Assembly: GCF_007004625.1 (NCBI RefSeq)
Contig: NZ_VIFV01000009.1
Span: forward strand, 48,141 to 112,140
Source of the DNA: Planococcus salinarum
Lineage (GTDB): Bacteria; Bacillota; Bacilli; Bacillales_A; Planococcaceae
DNA length: 64,000 nt
Direction: 5' to 3'
Both the position numbers and the translations under genes were made by a program. Positions 34,761-43,783 of this stretch are shown in pieces (within the stretch, counting starts at the first letter, position 1; each line of letters begins with the position of its first letter). Below the pieces are notes generated by a model. That model did no database searches, was not told the DNA's origin, and was given only the letters and a program-made list of their open reading frames with translations.

Positions 34761-36776
34761 GTGGCTGCAGTGGGGGTTTTGAAGTTCGTTCTGGAATTAT
34801 TGGTTATTGTCTTCATCATCTATTATATCAGCGGGCGATTGATGGGACCCAGGATCAATTTCCAGAAGCGAATCCTATCGGTGTCGGTGGGCGTCGCCCT
34901 TACAACATTTCTCTACTGGTATTCCTATCTCCGTTTTACGGATTATACGGATTTTGATACCGTCCAGATTGTACAGGATGAAACGGCTATTCTCTGGATT
35001 GGCAGTATGCTGCTGATTTCGATGCTGTTGTATCTGTTCTTCGAATTGTTCGACCCTGTAGAACTTGGTGAACTCGGAGAGCGCAAGACAGGCCGGGGGC
35101 TCCGCCTGATCCGGTGGCGAACCCGCCTCAGGGAACAAAGACGGCTCAGCCGCATTCTGGAGATCTCAGTACGGAATGGATTTTCCCAGGCGCTGGATTA
35201 CGCGCGCCACCGAGGGGAAAATGACCGTGAACTGGCGAGGGCTTTCCGCGTAACGTTGGAGGAGAGTGGGGGGATCTTCGTAAAATTCGGGCAGATGCTG
35301 TCGACCCACAGTGAATTGTTTCCTCCCGCTTTTATCCAGGAACTCGGTTCACTCCAGCAAAATGTTAAACCGCTGACGAGTCAGCAAGTACACGATTTAT
35401 TGAACGAAAAACTGCCTTACCGCATCGAAGATGTTTTTGCTGAAGTGGATATGGATCCCCTCGCTGCCGGTTCCATCGGACAGGTCCACAAAGCCCTTTT
35501 AAAAAATGGTGACGATGTAGTTGTGAAATTGCTGCGCCCGGATATTCAACGGATTATGCAGGATGATTTGAATCTGCTGGTCGATTTTGTGGAATGGCTT
35601 TCAAAAAAATCAGTGTGGATCAACAATATTGGCATCCGTGACCTCGCCATCGGTTTTGCCAACAATATGCGAGAAGAAGTGGATTTTAATATCGAAATCC
35701 GGAATACAATCCAATTGGCCAATATTATAGAAAAAAGTGATTATGACATCAAAATTCCGAAAGTGTATACCGAGTACAGCAATAGTAAATTGATAGTCCT
35801 GGAATACCTGGACGGCAAAAGCATCGCCAAAGGGAAGCAATTATTCGATATGTTACAGGTGGACCGCAATGAATTTGCGCGGACGGTGCTGTTTTCCTAC
35901 CTGGAACAGATGTTTTTCCACGGCATCTTCCATGCCGATCCGCATCCCGGCAACATCTTTATCGATAAAATGGACGGAAAACCGATAATTCTCGATTTTG
36001 GTGCAGTCGGCAGGCTGTCAGAAGAACAGCAGGAAGCCTTGAACCACTTTGTCATCGGCATCCAGCAAAGTGATGTTGGGGTCATTACCGATGCCATGAT
36101 CGCCTTGGTACAAGACACAAAGTCCATTGAACGGAAAAGAATTGAATATGCCATCAGCCAGATTCTGCTGCGCATCTCCTATATTGATAAAATACCGACG
36201 CGTGAACTGATCCATTCGATGTTCGACATCGTGCGTGATTTCGACCTGAAATTCTATTCACCGGTGAGCACGGCGCTTCGCGCGCTGATAGTATTGGATG
36301 CGACGATCCACACAATGGATCCGGGGTTCGATATGTTCAAAGAATCGAAATCCTTTGCCAAAAAATACAAAGCATCCTATCTATTCAAACCGTTCACCGA
36401 ACCTTCGGCAACGAAAGAGAAAATTGAAGAGGAGCTTGCCTTATGGCTGCCTGAGCTTGCGAAAGTGCCAAAACGTTTTGACCGGCTGGTGCAGCGCATC
36501 GAATCCGGCAAAGTGATTCTGCATCATGATGTTTTTTCAGACAAGCACAACTCGATGTTTGTGACGCAATTGTTTTCGCGGTTCGTGCTGTTGATGACAG
36601 GAATCACGTTTGGGCTGGTGTCGTCGGCCTTATTGGCCATCGCCCAGTTTATCGATACGGCGTATGCGGTATATTTAAATATAGCTTCCTATACAGGATT
36701 GTTTCTGAGTGTAGTATTATTGGTTAGACTGTCCATTCAGGCCATCCGCGATATCAAACGTACCAGCAATCTATAG
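34761..36776 (+). CDS. ABC1/UbiB-family atypical kinase, membrane-bound
   Basis: 671 aa. An N-terminal membrane region (about 1-90, three hydrophobic stretches) precedes the UbiB kinase domain. Its hallmarks are the KxGQ motif in GGIFVKFGQMLSTH (about 170-183), PLAAGSIGQVHKALL (about 232), HADPHPGNIF (about 392) and LDFGAVGRL (about 411). Two C-terminal membrane segments follow. UbiB proteins support quinone or lipid metabolism; in a menaquinone-using firmicute the partner is unknown. The start may be GTG 34761 or 34770 after GGGAGGAA. No quinone genes are near. Confidence 0.88.
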   Translation: MAAVGVLKFVLELLVIVFIIYYISGRLMGPRINFQKRILSVSVGVALTTFLYWYSYLRFTDYTDFDTVQIVQDETAILWIGSMLLISMLLYLFFELFDPVELGELGERKTGRGLRLIRWRTRLREQRRLSRILEISVRNGFSQALDYARHRGENDRELARAFRVTLEESGGIFVKFGQMLSTHSELFPPAFIQELGSLQQNVKPLTSQQVHDLLNEKLPYRIEDVFAEVDMDPLAAGSIGQVHKALLKNGDDVVVKLLRPDIQRIMQDDLNLLVDFVEWLSKKSVWINNIGIRDLAIGFANNMREEVDFNIEIRNTIQLANIIEKSDYDIKIPKVYTEYSNSKLIVLEYLDGKSIAKGKQLFDMLQVDRNEFARTVLFSYLEQMFFHGIFHADPHPGNIFIDKMDGKPIILDFGAVGRLSEEQQEALNHFVIGIQQSDVGVITDAMIALVQDTKSIERKRIEYAISQILLRISYIDKIPTRELIHSMFDIVRDFDLKFYSPVSTALRALIVLDATIHTMDPGFDMFKESKSFAKKYKASYLFKPFTEPSATKEKIEEELALWLPELAKVPKRFDRLVQRIESGKVILHHDVFSDKHNSMFVTQLFSRFVLLMTGITFGLVSSALLAIAQFIDTAYAVYLNIASYTGLFLSVVLLVRLSIQAIRDIKRTSNL

Positions 36777-36827
36777 TAGTCTAATATGCTCGCGCAGAGA
36801 ACTGCCTGAGTGAGAAGGAGTGATACC

Positions 36828-37436
36828 ATGGAACGACCGAACCCACGGGAAATCCTGGAGCAAAAGATGCGCGAAACGCGCCCATCCTGGACCCGTAAAA
36901 CGCCGGCCAAGCCGAAAAAATACAAATCGAACCTGAAACGGGTCGACGATTATGTCGTGTTGGATTTTGAGACAACCGGACTGCGTGCCGGCAGCGATAA
37001 AATCATCCAAATTGGTGCCGTCAAATACATCGGCCATATGCACAAAGATACGATGTATGTCACGATCAACCCCGAGCAGCACATCTCCAGCACGATTACG
37101 CGGATCACCGGCATCACGAATGCCGATGTGCGTGATGCTCCTGTCATTGAGGACGTGGCACATGAACTGATCCAGTTTATCGGCGGATTGCCGCTCATTG
37201 CACATAATGCACCGTTTGATATGGGATTCCTGTATGCACTGGAGGAAATAACGCCGATACCGGAGTATACCGTGATTGATACCGTAAAACTGGCGCGTAA
37301 AGCGATACCAGAGACACCGAACCACAAGCTGACAACGCTCTCGGCATACCTTGAGCTGGAACATAATGCGCACGATGCACTTGGTGATTGTCTGGCAACC
37401 GCAGCAATCTATCAATTTTGCATTGGACGGATGTAA
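36828..37436 (+). CDS. DnaQ-type 3'-5' exonuclease (DEDDh)
   Basis: 202 aa with an N-terminal basic extension of about 40 residues before the exonuclease fold. The acidic and histidine catalytic set is present: VVLDFETTGL (D46, E48), IAHNAPFDMGF (D131) and HNAHDALGD (H182, D187). It resembles the PolC/DnaQ proofreading exonuclease but is a separate protein. The likely role is DNA repair or RNA trimming; not assignable. GAAGGAGTG upstream sets ATG 36828. Confidence 0.9.
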   Translation: MERPNPREILEQKMRETRPSWTRKTPAKPKKYKSNLKRVDDYVVLDFETTGLRAGSDKIIQIGAVKYIGHMHKDTMYVTINPEQHISSTITRITGITNADVRDAPVIEDVAHELIQFIGGLPLIAHNAPFDMGFLYALEEITPIPEYTVIDTVKLARKAIPETPNHKLTTLSAYLELEHNAHDALGDCLATAAIYQFCIGRM

Positions 37437-37447
37437 GAGGATCAAAT

Positions 37448-37488
37448 AAAGCAGGAAAGCCGGCTGGATGCGGTTTTCCTGCTTTTAT
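37448..37488 (+). terminator. Terminator after the DnaQ-like exonuclease gene
   Basis: GCAGGAAAGCCG / CGGTTTTCCTGC stem, then TTTTATTT. Confidence 0.85.
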
Positions 37489-37782
37489 TTATTGTTGGTG
37501 ACTGGATCGGGCTGAGGGTGCAATAGAAGCAGAAAGAAGAGGACTGACTTCGGAAACTTCTCAAAACATATTTGAGTAGACATAATATAAATTATAGGAA
37601 GTTGCGTATCAATACTAAAGTATACTCATGATATTGAGACAAAAGCTGTTTTTCAATGAAATCGGCTGGTTTTTAGGCAAACTGCTACTAAATGATATTT
37701 CAGCTGATCCAATCAGAAATTCTTCTTTCACAGCATTTGAAGTTGTTTCGATCGCAAATCAATTTTACAGCTTCCTCAAAAT
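37489..37782. other. Intergenic region, no convincing gene
   Basis: A 76-codon open frame starts at 37628, but it lacks a ribosome site and reads through the hairpin at 37783, so I do not call it. GGAAGTTGCG near 37600 faintly recalls one block of the repeat family at 49.8-63 kb. Confidence 0.4.
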
Positions 37783-37832
37783 AAAAACGAAATTGCCGAC
37801 AGCTATATCAGCAACTTCGTTTTTATTTTTTT
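37783..37832. terminator. Hairpin with T tract, isolated
   Basis: AAAAACGAA..TTGC pairs with GCAA..TTCGTTTTT, and TTATTTTTTT follows. No gene directly precedes it on the plus strand; it may also end minus-strand transcripts. Confidence 0.55.
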
Positions 37833-37948
37833 ACCTAACTTTATCCGGTCACTTTTAAATCCTCATTGATGTTTGCATACTGAAATTCTGCATCAGAGCA
37901 TTTTTTATCTTATACTGCTTAATTACGTTAGAATCTTCCGTTTCTGCT

Positions 37949-39553
37949 TTACAATGTCTCAAATTCGATATCTTCCACATACGCATCGATTACCACAGCT
38001 TTTTTGCTGGCTCTCGCCATTTGCAGCGCATCTTTTAGCTCCTGCCGGTTTCTGGCTGTAAATCCGTTGCCACCGCAAGCTTCAGCAAATGCGGCAAAAT
38101 CTATATTTGCCAGCCCAATATTTGTCGGTTTGTTGCCCATTTCCTTCTGTTCGGTTTCGATCAACTGTATTTTTTGGTTGTTCAGAATCACTATTCTTAT
38201 CGGCAAATCGTATTTGACTGCTGTTACAAAATCCTGCATGCCCATCGAGAACCCGCCATCGCCGACCAAGGCAATCACCTGTTTTTCCGGATACGCCAGT
38301 TTCCCGGCTATTGCACCAGGCAAACCACAGCCCATCGTCGCAATCCACGCGGACACAATCATTTTTTGATCTATAAGCTGCAAGTAACGCGCTGACCACA
38401 ATGTCACGCTTCCGACATCGAGCGACACGACCGCTCCCGGTTCCAAAATATTCTGGACTTCAGCCATTAGTTGCTGCGGCTGCAGCTGTTCCGTCTCTTT
38501 CGCCATCTCCTGTTGCAATGTCTCGTCCCACTTGTCCCGCTTTTTCTGGTAACTCTCCAGGAAATCATCCGCTTTTGGTTCGACATTTTCAATCAACCAG
38601 GCCATGACCGGTTCCAGTTCACTGGCAATCCCAACCGTTGCCGGATAATATTTGCCGATGACTGCCGGGTCGATGTCAATCTGAATAGCCGGTGCGTCCT
38701 TCGGCAAATACTCCCGATACGGATAGGACGTGCCCGCCAGTATCAGAAGATCCGCTTCCTGCATCACTTCCTTGGCAGGTTTGGTCCCCAATTGTCCCAG
38801 ATGCCCCATATTATTCGGGTGTACGTCGGGGATCAAACCTTTGGCAGGAAATGAAGCGATAACCGGCGCTTTGATCTCTTCAGCAAACATCAACACTTCC
38901 GGAACTGCACCTTTTGCCCCTTTGCCTGCTAAAATGACCGGTTTTTTCGCAGTTTCAATCAATTCTGCCGCTTTTTTCAGGTCTTCCGCCGCCGCTCTGA
39001 TTTTCGGTTGAGAATACGCAGCTGAAGTCATTGGTTTTTCATATTTGATCTTCGTGCTGAACAAATCGTCTGAAACAATCAGCACGGCCGGACCGTTTGC
39101 CGCATACGCTGTCCGAATTGCCTGATTCAACATATCCGGCAGCTGCTCGGCAGTCTGCACCCGCCGATTGTAAACCGCGACCTGCTCAAACATTGATTCC
39201 AGTTTCAGTTCCTGGAAGTGATCCGTGCCGACCAGTTCGCTGCTCACCTGACCAACAATCGCCAGCACCGGCACTTTGTCTTTTTTCGCATCATAGAGTC
39301 CGTTCTGCAGATGAACCGCTCCGGGACCGGCAATCGACATGCAGACACCGATTTGACCCGTCAGCTTGGCATGAGCCGCCGCGGCCAGTGCCCCCGTTTC
39401 CTCATGGCGAATCTGGATAAAGCGGATGGCCTCCTCTTTCCGCAACTCCTCCATAAATTCATTGATGGAGTCTCCCGGCATTCCGTAGATATGGTCGATT
39501 TTCCATTGCTTCAAGAAATCAATGACGTATGCTCCTGCTTTTTGTTCGAACAT
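37949..39553 (-). CDS. ydaP: Pyruvate oxidase-like thiamine pyrophosphate enzyme
   Basis: 534 aa from ATG 39553 (AGAGGAGTGAAGGG upstream). A three-domain ThDP/FAD enzyme: the N-terminal Pyr domain has YGMPGDSINEF and the catalytic Glu in IRHEETGALAAAAHAKLTG (about 45-65). The middle domain holds VILAGKGA. The C-terminal PP domain holds the ThDP/Mg motif GDGGFSMGMQDF ending ILNNQ (about 425-455). It most resembles the pyruvate oxidase YdaP/PoxB group, which decarboxylates pyruvate to acetyl phosphate or acetate; acetolactate synthase is less likely without an adjacent small subunit. It follows cls by 121 bp on the same strand. Confidence 0.88.
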   Translation of the reverse strand: MFEQKAGAYVIDFLKQWKIDHIYGMPGDSINEFMEELRKEEAIRFIQIRHEETGALAAAAHAKLTGQIGVCMSIAGPGAVHLQNGLYDAKKDKVPVLAIVGQVSSELVGTDHFQELKLESMFEQVAVYNRRVQTAEQLPDMLNQAIRTAYAANGPAVLIVSDDLFSTKIKYEKPMTSAAYSQPKIRAAAEDLKKAAELIETAKKPVILAGKGAKGAVPEVLMFAEEIKAPVIASFPAKGLIPDVHPNNMGHLGQLGTKPAKEVMQEADLLILAGTSYPYREYLPKDAPAIQIDIDPAVIGKYYPATVGIASELEPVMAWLIENVEPKADDFLESYQKKRDKWDETLQQEMAKETEQLQPQQLMAEVQNILEPGAVVSLDVGSVTLWSARYLQLIDQKMIVSAWIATMGCGLPGAIAGKLAYPEKQVIALVGDGGFSMGMQDFVTAVKYDLPIRIVILNNQKIQLIETEQKEMGNKPTNIGLANIDFAAFAEACGGNGFTARNRQELKDALQMARASKKAVVIDAYVEDIEFETL

Positions 39554-39674
39554 CCCTTCACTCCTCTCAAAATGTTCACTTACTTCCTTTTTCATTTTGT
39601 AAACTCTGTATTTCCGGCAGTGTTAATGCAAGGCTTAGCCGGTTACCAAAAAACTGCAGGTTCTTCTCCGTCGG

Positions 39675-41042
39675 CTACAATATCGGTGCCATCAGGCGGG
39701 CCACTCGTTCCTTAATGTGATCAATTAAGGAACGGTTCCGAAAAGCTTCGATTGTTAACATTTTCGATAATTCAGCATCAGCAAGGAATATGCCGACCAT
39801 TTTTTTGGCCATTTCACGGTCGTAGACGAAAACATTTGCCTCGTAATTCAGTGAAAAGCTGCGAATATCCATATTGGCTGATCCGACAGAAAACACTTTG
39901 CTGTCAACAATGATGGTTTTAGCATGTAAAAATCCATTACTGTATTGATAAATAATTATCCCTGCAGCCATCAATTCCCTTGTAAATGAAAGGCTGGCAG
40001 CATCCACGAATGGATGGTCAGATTTAATCGGGATCATCACCCTCACATCCACTCCCCTGAAAGCAGCTTTGCGGAGTGCTTCTAAAAAAGCGTCGTCCGG
40101 AATGATATAGGGTGTCTGTATTAGAATCGACGACTTGGCAAGGTCAATCATTTTCAAAAATCCGTTTTTGATTTGTTCAAATGAACTATCGGGCCCACTG
40201 GATATGGTCTGCATTGCTATGCCATCCACTGGTATGGATGAAGGAAAGTATGCATCGTCATATTTCACACTGTGTTTTTTGGAAGCTCTGTTCCAATCGA
40301 GCAGGAAACGATGTTGAAGGGAATGAACGGCATTCCCTTGAATTCTCAGATGAGTGTCACGCCAATAGCCGAATTCGGCGCTTTTGCCGACATATTCATT
40401 CCCTACATTAAAGCCGCCGATATAGCTGATGTGTCCGTCAATAACAACAATTTTCCTGTGATAACGATAATAGATGCGGGGATTGCTTTTCAATAGTTTA
40501 GAAGGAAGAAGCGCAACCGCTTTCCCTCCTGCCTTGAAAAGTCCTTCAAAAGCCTCCTTCGGAAGTTTCTTTGAACCGACGTCATCATACAGGATCAGGA
40601 CTTTGACGCCTTCCAGTGCTTTTTCTATGAGCAGATCAATCAGTCTTCTTCCTATTTCATCATTTTTAAAAATGTAATACTGCAGATGCACGTGATTTTC
40701 CGCTGATCTGATATCTGCCAGCAATGCGTCAAATTTCCTGTTTCCATCCGTAAAGATATCCAGGCTGTTATTAAAGGTGAGCGGTGCGGTTTCATTTTTC
40801 AGGTTCTCCAGGATGAGGTCCTGAAATTCTGCAGTTTCTTCTGAAAAAAATTCAAATGAGCCATGTTCCATTCTCTTTAATTGATCATGCGACAATCGTT
40901 CGATTTTCTGATTTTTATATGCAGACATATATTTGGCTTTCCTTTTGCCTTTTCGCTGCTGCTTTCTAAACAACCGGTAAACGAGATTTCCGGCTGCAGA
41001 CAGGAAAAGCAGCCACAGAATCCACGATCCTAAGGGTATCAT
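39675..41042 (-). CDS. cls: Cardiolipin synthase
   Basis: 455 aa. One N-terminal membrane segment (ILWLLFLSAAGNLVYRLF) is followed by two phospholipase D HKD motifs: YHRKIVVIDGHISYIGG (about 190-206) and FLHAKTIIVDSKVFSVGSAN (about 371-390). This fits transfer of a phosphatidyl group between two phosphatidylglycerols at the membrane. Only one N-terminal membrane segment is seen where many Cls have two. The ATG has a weak ribosome site. First of a minus-strand pair with ydaP. Confidence 0.9.
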   Translation of the reverse strand: MIPLGSWILWLLFLSAAGNLVYRLFRKQQRKGKRKAKYMSAYKNQKIERLSHDQLKRMEHGSFEFFSEETAEFQDLILENLKNETAPLTFNNSLDIFTDGNRKFDALLADIRSAENHVHLQYYIFKNDEIGRRLIDLLIEKALEGVKVLILYDDVGSKKLPKEAFEGLFKAGGKAVALLPSKLLKSNPRIYYRYHRKIVVIDGHISYIGGFNVGNEYVGKSAEFGYWRDTHLRIQGNAVHSLQHRFLLDWNRASKKHSVKYDDAYFPSSIPVDGIAMQTISSGPDSSFEQIKNGFLKMIDLAKSSILIQTPYIIPDDAFLEALRKAAFRGVDVRVMIPIKSDHPFVDAASLSFTRELMAAGIIIYQYSNGFLHAKTIIVDSKVFSVGSANMDIRSFSLNYEANVFVYDREMAKKMVGIFLADAELSKMLTIEAFRNRSLIDHIKERVARLMAPIL

Positions 41043-41257
41043 ATTAATTCGGCCACTTAAAAAATTGAAACATGTCCGTCCGATTTCAGTCTCTCCTTCC
41101 TTACTGCATATAGCATCCTATACCCAGATGACTGATTGGGTAGTCGCAGGAAGTGCACCAGTTTCTTTGTGACGGACGGCTTTGCATAAAGCGAAAAGCT
41201 TTCTCTTTGCTTCTGACATTAAATACAAAATTGTTGTGTTCTGTGTTGTCCGGTTAC
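41043..41257. other. Intergenic region upstream of cls, no gene
   Basis: 215 bp presumably carrying the cls promoter; no ORF or recognised motif. Confidence 0.4.
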
Positions 41258-41291
41258 AAAAAAGGTTAACCAGTCATGTATGGCTAACCTT
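41258..41291 (-). terminator. Terminator of the sdhB transcript
   Basis: On the minus strand AAGGTTAGCCA pairs with TGGTTAACCTT (one mismatch), followed by TTTT. It lies 147 bp after the sdhB stop; the intervening bases hold no gene. Confidence 0.75.
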
Positions 41292-41437
41292 AATATTTTC
41301 ATTTATTCTTTGTTCGGCTTTGCTGGTTCTGAGGTGTCTTCAAGGGCTAATGCCCTACCTGTAAAAAAGCTGTTCTTTCACCACAGTCACCATTTGTCTT
41401 CAGGTTTATTGTCCATCGCCATAAAACATCCATATTA

Positions 41438-42208
41438 CTAATTCACCATTCGGTCGCTTCCGAAGAAGTTCCGGAACATCTGGACAGTTGTTTCCCTGTT
41501 CATGGCTGAAATGGAAGTTGTTAAAGGGATTCCCTTCGGACAGGATTCCACACAATTTTGAGCCATTCCGCAGCGCTGAATTCCCCCCGGGCCCATCAGC
41601 AGATTCAAGCGTTCGTCCCGGTTCATGGCTCCTGTGGGGTGAGCATTCATCAAACGCACCTGTGATATCGGAGCTGCACCGATGAAATCGGATTTGTCGT
41701 TGACATTCGGGCAGACTTCAAGGCAGACACCACAAGTCATGCACTTGGACAATTCATAAGCCCACTGCCTTTTCCGCTCAGGCATGCGGGGCCCTTCGCC
41801 TAAATCGTGCGTGCCATCTATCGGGATCCAGGCTTTCAGTTTTTTTAAGGTATTGAACATGGTGCTGCGATCCACCACAAGGTCCCGGACCACCGGAAAA
41901 GTTTTCATTGGCTGAAGGCGGATTGGCTGTTCCAACTGATCGACCAAGGCAGTACATGACTGGCGCGCTTTGCCGTTGATGACCATTGAACAGGCACCGC
42001 ATACTTCTTCAAGGCAATTCATATCCCACGCAACCGGTGTTGTTTTTTCCCCTTCCATATTAATCGGATTGCGCCTAACCTCCATCAGGGCAGAAATGAC
42101 ATTCATGTTCATGCGATATGGCAGTTCGAATTTCTCCCAATACGATTTCTCCTGAGGGTTGTTCTTTCGTTCAATTTCAATTATTACGGTTTTTGCAGCT
42201 TCGGCCAT
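41438..42208 (-). CDS. sdhB: Succinate dehydrogenase iron-sulfur subunit, solitary gene
   Basis: A 256-aa SdhB carrying electrons from flavin to quinone in complex II. The 2Fe-2S motif CLEEVCGACSMVINGKARQSC lies near 65-85 in part, the 4Fe-4S motif CMTCGVCLEVCP near 156 and the 3Fe-4S region CGMAQNCVESCPKG near 213. The sequence is close to Bacillus SdhB (ELPYRMNMNVISALMEVRRNP, WDMNCLEEVCGACSMV). MAEAAKTV at 42208 is the likely start; ATG 42214 is an alternative. Remarkably, sdhC and sdhA are not adjacent: the neighbours are a channel-like protein and cls. It has its own terminator. Confidence 0.92.
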   Translation of the reverse strand: MAEAAKTVIIEIERKNNPQEKSYWEKFELPYRMNMNVISALMEVRRNPINMEGEKTTPVAWDMNCLEEVCGACSMVINGKARQSCTALVDQLEQPIRLQPMKTFPVVRDLVVDRSTMFNTLKKLKAWIPIDGTHDLGEGPRMPERKRQWAYELSKCMTCGVCLEVCPNVNDKSDFIGAAPISQVRLMNAHPTGAMNRDERLNLLMGPGGIQRCGMAQNCVESCPKGIPLTTSISAMNRETTVQMFRNFFGSDRMVN

Positions 42209-42323
42209 GGTCATCCATTCCTTTCCTATTCTGCTTTGTATTAACTTTATCACTTATTATCAGATTATTAAAAATACTTTTGTGTCTATTGAAAGACACA
42301 GAACCCTGTCAGTTGGATGAAAT

Positions 42324-42362
42324 CGCAAAAAAAGCTGCAACCCACTTATCCGGATTGCAGCT
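42324..42362 (-). terminator. Terminator of the RCK_C membrane protein gene
   Basis: AGCTGCAA / TTGCAGCT stem with U tract on the minus strand, 14 bp after the stop at 42376. Confidence 0.85.
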
Positions 42363-42375
42363 CTCTCCTGTGCAA

Positions 42376-43056
42376 TTACGTTTCATCTTCCGACAGCAAG
42401 CCCTCGTATCTTTCTTTGATGACGTCTTCTTTTCCGATTACCATCACTTTGTCCCCTGCCTGCAGTTGCACTTCGAAAAGATCAAACCGCAGGATTTCAT
42501 CGCCTCTCCGGATGATCAATAAGACGATATCGAGGTTTTCTTCCACCAAAGCTTTGCCCTTTGAGCCGACATATTTGGAATCGGGCTTGATTTCGATGAT
42601 GGCCACCATTTCTTCCTCATGGAGTGCCAACGCTGTTTTCATCGGCCAATCTTCCAGATTGTATTCGGTATCCATTTCGTGTTCAAATCGTCTTTCCAGT
42701 GTACCGTAGATGATTTTGTTCCGAAACAGCAATATGAAAAATAATAAGAGCACAATGATAACAATGAGCAATTCTATTCGAAGATCGTTGGAGAGCAAGG
42801 TGGCAATCGAGGAAATGATTACCGCCAGGGAAAAGTAGCCGAATAGGATCATTCCGCTGCTGATGCGTCTCCGGATGGGGTGATCGATGATCAATGCCGA
42901 TTCCTTTGTGGTAAACCCTGTACCCGTCAACATGGAAATAACCTGATAGCGGGCAATCTCTTTGTTGAGTCCTGTCATTCGGAAAAGCAGTACGCCAATC
43001 TCTATAACAAGCGCCATTATCAAAGCATATAATGTGATAAACGCAAATTCCCACAT
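42376..43056 (-). CDS. Membrane protein with C-terminal TrkA-C (RCK_C) domain
   Basis: 226 aa. The N-terminal half has two to three membrane segments (FITLYALIMALVIEIGVLLF, MILFGYFSLAVIISSIATLL, ELLIVIIVLLLFFILLF). The C-terminal half, from about residue 140, resembles an RCK_C fold (MVAIIEIKPDSKYVGSKGKA, VLLIIRRGDEILRF, LQAGDKVMVIG), which in cation transporters binds regulatory ligands such as c-di-AMP. LTGTGFTTKES after the first segment resembles a Trk/Ktr pore-loop entry. Function is likely ion homeostasis, not proven. ATG 43056 follows GAGGTGAATGTT. It has an unusual leader with a long-range inverted repeat. Confidence 0.78.
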   Translation of the reverse strand: MWEFAFITLYALIMALVIEIGVLLFRMTGLNKEIARYQVISMLTGTGFTTKESALIIDHPIRRRISSGMILFGYFSLAVIISSIATLLSNDLRIELLIVIIVLLLFFILLFRNKIIYGTLERRFEHEMDTEYNLEDWPMKTALALHEEEMVAIIEIKPDSKYVGSKGKALVEENLDIVLLIIRRGDEILRFDLFEVQLQAGDKVMVIGKEDVIKERYEGLLSEDET

Positions 43057-43104
43057 AACATTCACCTCGTCTACTATCTTTTTCCTTGCGGGACCATTTT
43101 TAAA

Positions 43105-43190
43105 CTACCGGGCTGCCGGATGGTATTTCTCAACCCGCTCCATAAGCCGAGCAGCTTTTAAGACGAATCCTGCGAGATAACCCCCGGTAG
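43105..43190 (-). promoter_or_regulatory. Structured leader upstream of the RCK_C gene
   Basis: CTACCGGG (43105-43112) and CCCGGTAG (43183-43190) are perfect 8-bp complements, 70 bases apart, about 50 bp before the minus-strand start. It does not match the c-di-AMP (ydaO) or Mg (M-box) riboswitch patterns I know. The region 43057-43446 holds no gene. Confidence 0.35.
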
Positions 43191-43446
43191 GCAGAACCCA
43201 GAGGTTCCTTAAAAATAAAAAAATTTATTAATTAATCAAAAAAATACACTTTTATCTTTACTTTGTCCAACAAACTGGGTATTGTGGAGTTATCAAAAAC
43301 CATACTAACTGTCCCGGAAGAAAATTTACTCGTTCATCTGCCTCCTTTTGTTTACATTGTATCCACCGTTTAAATAATAGGGCCTGGAGCCCGTGGAAAG
43401 ATTCTATTGCTTCCGCCGCTTCAGAGACTCAAGAGGAGTGTAATGT

Positions 43447-43656
43447 ATGAAGTATTTTATCGATCACCTGAGAAAAAGCATCCACTCCCAGAAATTTGCG
43501 GGAGATTCCTGTGGATTTATCACCACCCCTGTAACATACCGGGAATTCACGAATTGCCCTGCCTATGTGAAGCGTCTCGTTACGGAAAAAAACTATCGTG
43601 AATGTCCCTATTGTGTTGCAGCGCCTACCCGGCTGGTCAGAAAATCATTTTCATGA
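43447..43656 (+). CDS. Small Cys-containing hypothetical protein (69 aa)
   Basis: MKYFIDHLRKSIHSQKFAGD with DSCGFITTPVTYREF, CPAYVKRL and ECPYCVAAP. The CPYC pair and the two earlier cysteines could bind metal. AGAGGAGTGTAATGT precedes the ATG at 43447 (an overlapping ATG in another frame at 43443 is the less likely start). A good terminator lies downstream. No family recognised. Confidence 0.5.
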   Translation: MKYFIDHLRKSIHSQKFAGDSCGFITTPVTYREFTNCPAYVKRLVTEKNYRECPYCVAAPTRLVRKSFS

Positions 43657-43719
43657 AAGCTGGGGCGTTCGCATCCTCTGCAGGGAAGCCATGACGAAAA
43701 GAATCGAGCCACCAATGCA

Positions 43720-43757
43720 AAAGCCGGCATTCCAAGTGGAATACCGGCTTTTTTTTC
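43720..43757. terminator. Terminator between the small ORF and the Nudix gene
   Basis: AAGCCGGCATTCC / GGAATACCGGCTT stem with one mismatch and an eight-T tail on the plus side; it may serve both convergent units. Confidence 0.88.
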
Positions 43758-43783
43758 TTTCATCCCAACTGGTTCTGCTCGCT

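Noticed and set aside
37628..37858. 76-codon plus-strand ORF
   Set aside because: No ribosome site, reads through a terminator-like hairpin and ends in low-complexity Phe/Leu; probably spurious.
43057..43250. c-di-AMP (ydaO) riboswitch upstream of the RCK_C gene
   Set aside because: Only the inverted-repeat arms are present; the conserved core sequences of the known riboswitch classes were not found.
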